Source: Nitrospirillum viridazoti CBAmc (GTDB lineage: Bacteria; Pseudomonadota; Alphaproteobacteria; Azospirillales; Azospirillaceae). From it: DNA of 64,000 nucleotides. The position numbers were made by a program, and so were the translations under genes. The notes beneath the pieces were generated by a model, which saw only the letters and a program-made list of their open reading frames with translations, had not been told where the DNA came from and searched no databases. The stretch lies in assembly GCF_000730165.1 (NCBI RefSeq), contig NZ_CP022110.1:1929501-1993500 (forward strand), given 5' to 3'. Positions 63,193 through 64,000 of this stretch are shown piece after piece (position 1 is the first letter of the stretch; each line of letters opens with the position of its first letter).

Positions 63193-63305
63193 CCGCGCCC
63201 ACGCGGGCGCACGGCAATCGCTTGAAGCGGGTCTTGACAAGACGGGGCTTTCGGAGCGGTGGCGATCTGTGATTCGTAGGAGGCTCCATTGATCTGGAGT
63301 TCTCG

Positions 63306-64000
63306 ATGGCCGGTTCGCTTCTCGACCATTTTGCGGCGCTCAGCGATCCGCGGCAATCCTGGAAGGTCATTTATCCACTGCCGGAGATTCTGCTTGTGGT
63401 GCTCTGCGCAACGATCGCGGGGGCTGAGGATTTCGTCGAGATTCGGCGCTGGGGCACGATGAACCGGGATTTCCTGCGGCGGTTTTTGCCCTATGCGGGC
63501 GGGATTCCGAGCCACGATACGCTGAACGACATCCTCAACGCGCTCGACGGCGATCTTTTTGCGCGATGCTTCGGCGACTGGGTCGAGGGGCTGCGCGAGG
63601 CCGAGCCCGACATCGTCGCGATCGACGGTAAGACCTCGCGGCGGACGCATGACCGGGCGAAGGATCGCAATCCGCTGCATCTCGTTTCAGCCTGGGCCAG
63701 CCGGCAGCGCTTGGTGCTGGGCCAGCAAGCTTGCGAGGCCAAGTCGAATGAGATTACGGCCATTCCGTTGCTGCTCGACCGCTTGGCGTTGACCGGGGCG
63801 CTCGTCACCATCGATGCGATGGGCTGCCAGACCAAGATCGCCCAGAAGATTCTCGATAAAGGCGCCGATTACCTGCTGGCCATCAAAGAGAACTGGCCCA
63901 ACCTGCACAGCGAGGTCATCCGCCACTTCGACGATCTGCCTGCCGCCGACACGTTCGACACGACCGATGGCGAGCACGGCCGCATCGAGGTGCGCCGCCA
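63306..64000 (+). mobile_element. ISAs1-family transposase (5' part, runs off the window)
   Basis: Open from ATG 63306 to the window edge (231 codons). MAGSLLDHFAALSDPRQSWK and LPEILLVVLCATIAGAEDFV are the N-terminal DDE_Tnp_1-associated (ISAs1) domain. DIVAIDGKTSRRTHD (first catalytic Asp), LHLVSAWASRQRLVLGQ and the IDAMGCQTKIAQKILDKGAD region (second Asp) follow, then YLLAIKENWP. The gene appears intact so far. The left end of the IS lies in 63193-63305; I could not identify its terminal repeat without the right end. It points away from the ribosomal operon. Confidence 0.93.

Noticed and set aside
63231..63243. GTCTTGACAAGAC as the IS terminal repeat or a plus-strand transposase promoter
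   Set aside because: It contains TTGACA, but no matching -10 was found at proper spacing on the plus strand, and without the IS right end the terminal repeat cannot be confirmed.
1..64000. CRISPR arrays, rRNA or tRNA genes, prophage genes
   Set aside because: No regularly spaced direct repeats of CRISPR type (the 24-bp array at the left edge is coding), no tRNA or rRNA signatures, and no phage structural genes seen on reading; a tRNA scan would be decisive.

Overview
The window is GC-rich bacterial chromosome and almost certainly alphaproteobacterial. CtrA, an ATP12-type F1 assembly factor, a FlbD-type flagellar activator with FliH/FliN beside it, DUF1491 and UPF0303 proteins, and an alpha-operon ribosomal cluster all point that way. 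Gene content and style suggest Rhodospirillales (Azospirillaceae-like: Azospirillum, Nitrospirillum, Niveispirillum). That genus-level guess is inference, not something the sequence proves. No rRNA, tRNA, CRISPR array or prophage was recognised.

Layout. 0-3 kb: the 3' end of a protein built of eight-residue repeats, then a lone EF-G gene (fusA-type, minus) with a clear terminator. 3.2-7.5 kb: a signalling locus with a CHASE3/HAMP/PAS histidine kinase, a single-domain response regulator and a translationally coupled Hpt-REC-REC-GGDEF protein. 7.6-11 kb: a small lipoprotein, surE, a DUF1491 gene and a Cache-type chemoreceptor. 11-18.2 kb: an RND pump with its membrane-fusion protein, then a TonB-dependent receptor. 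18.2-20.3 kb: accessory genes, namely a ParE/RelE-like toxin-antitoxin pair, a MAPEG protein and an SdpR/SdpI-like repressor-immunity pair with a palindromic operator.

20.5-33.3 kb is a flagellar cluster on the plus strand: fliF, fliH, fliN, a MotA-like stator gene, flbD, flhA, flhF, flhG and a giant FliK-like gene. No fliG lies between fliF and fliH. After an aldo/keto reductase and an amidase/secreted-protein pair that looks like an effector with its immunity protein, the flagellar theme resumes on the minus strand with fliI-fliJ. These are divergent from ctrA, whose upstream region carries two TTAACC CtrA-type half-sites. A MotB-like gene lies further off at 48.6-49.4 kb.

38-60 kb is mostly housekeeping and conserved unknowns: acylphosphatase, signal peptidase I, a TPR/PRMT-like methyltransferase, a Tat-exported bicovalent flavoprotein oxidase, SCP2, and a tightly coupled minus-strand operon (RNase H-like DUF429, crcB, rluC-type synthase, HAD phosphatase, ATP12). 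Then come UPF0303, MotB-like, a degenerate EAL-like protein, a TPR glycosyltransferase, a FUSC transporter, a Tat-exported proline iminopeptidase-like hydrolase, rarA, a Deg protease and a Cys-rich lipoprotein. A dispersed intergenic repeat of about 80 bp occurs at 38.2 and 47.9 kb, with a partial copy at 41.0 kb.

60.2-62.9 kb is the alpha operon rpsM-rpsK-rpoA-rplQ (minus), with a near-consensus sigma-70 promoter, a roughly 260-nt structured leader and a terminator. The window ends inside an ISAs1-family transposase just upstream of that promoter.
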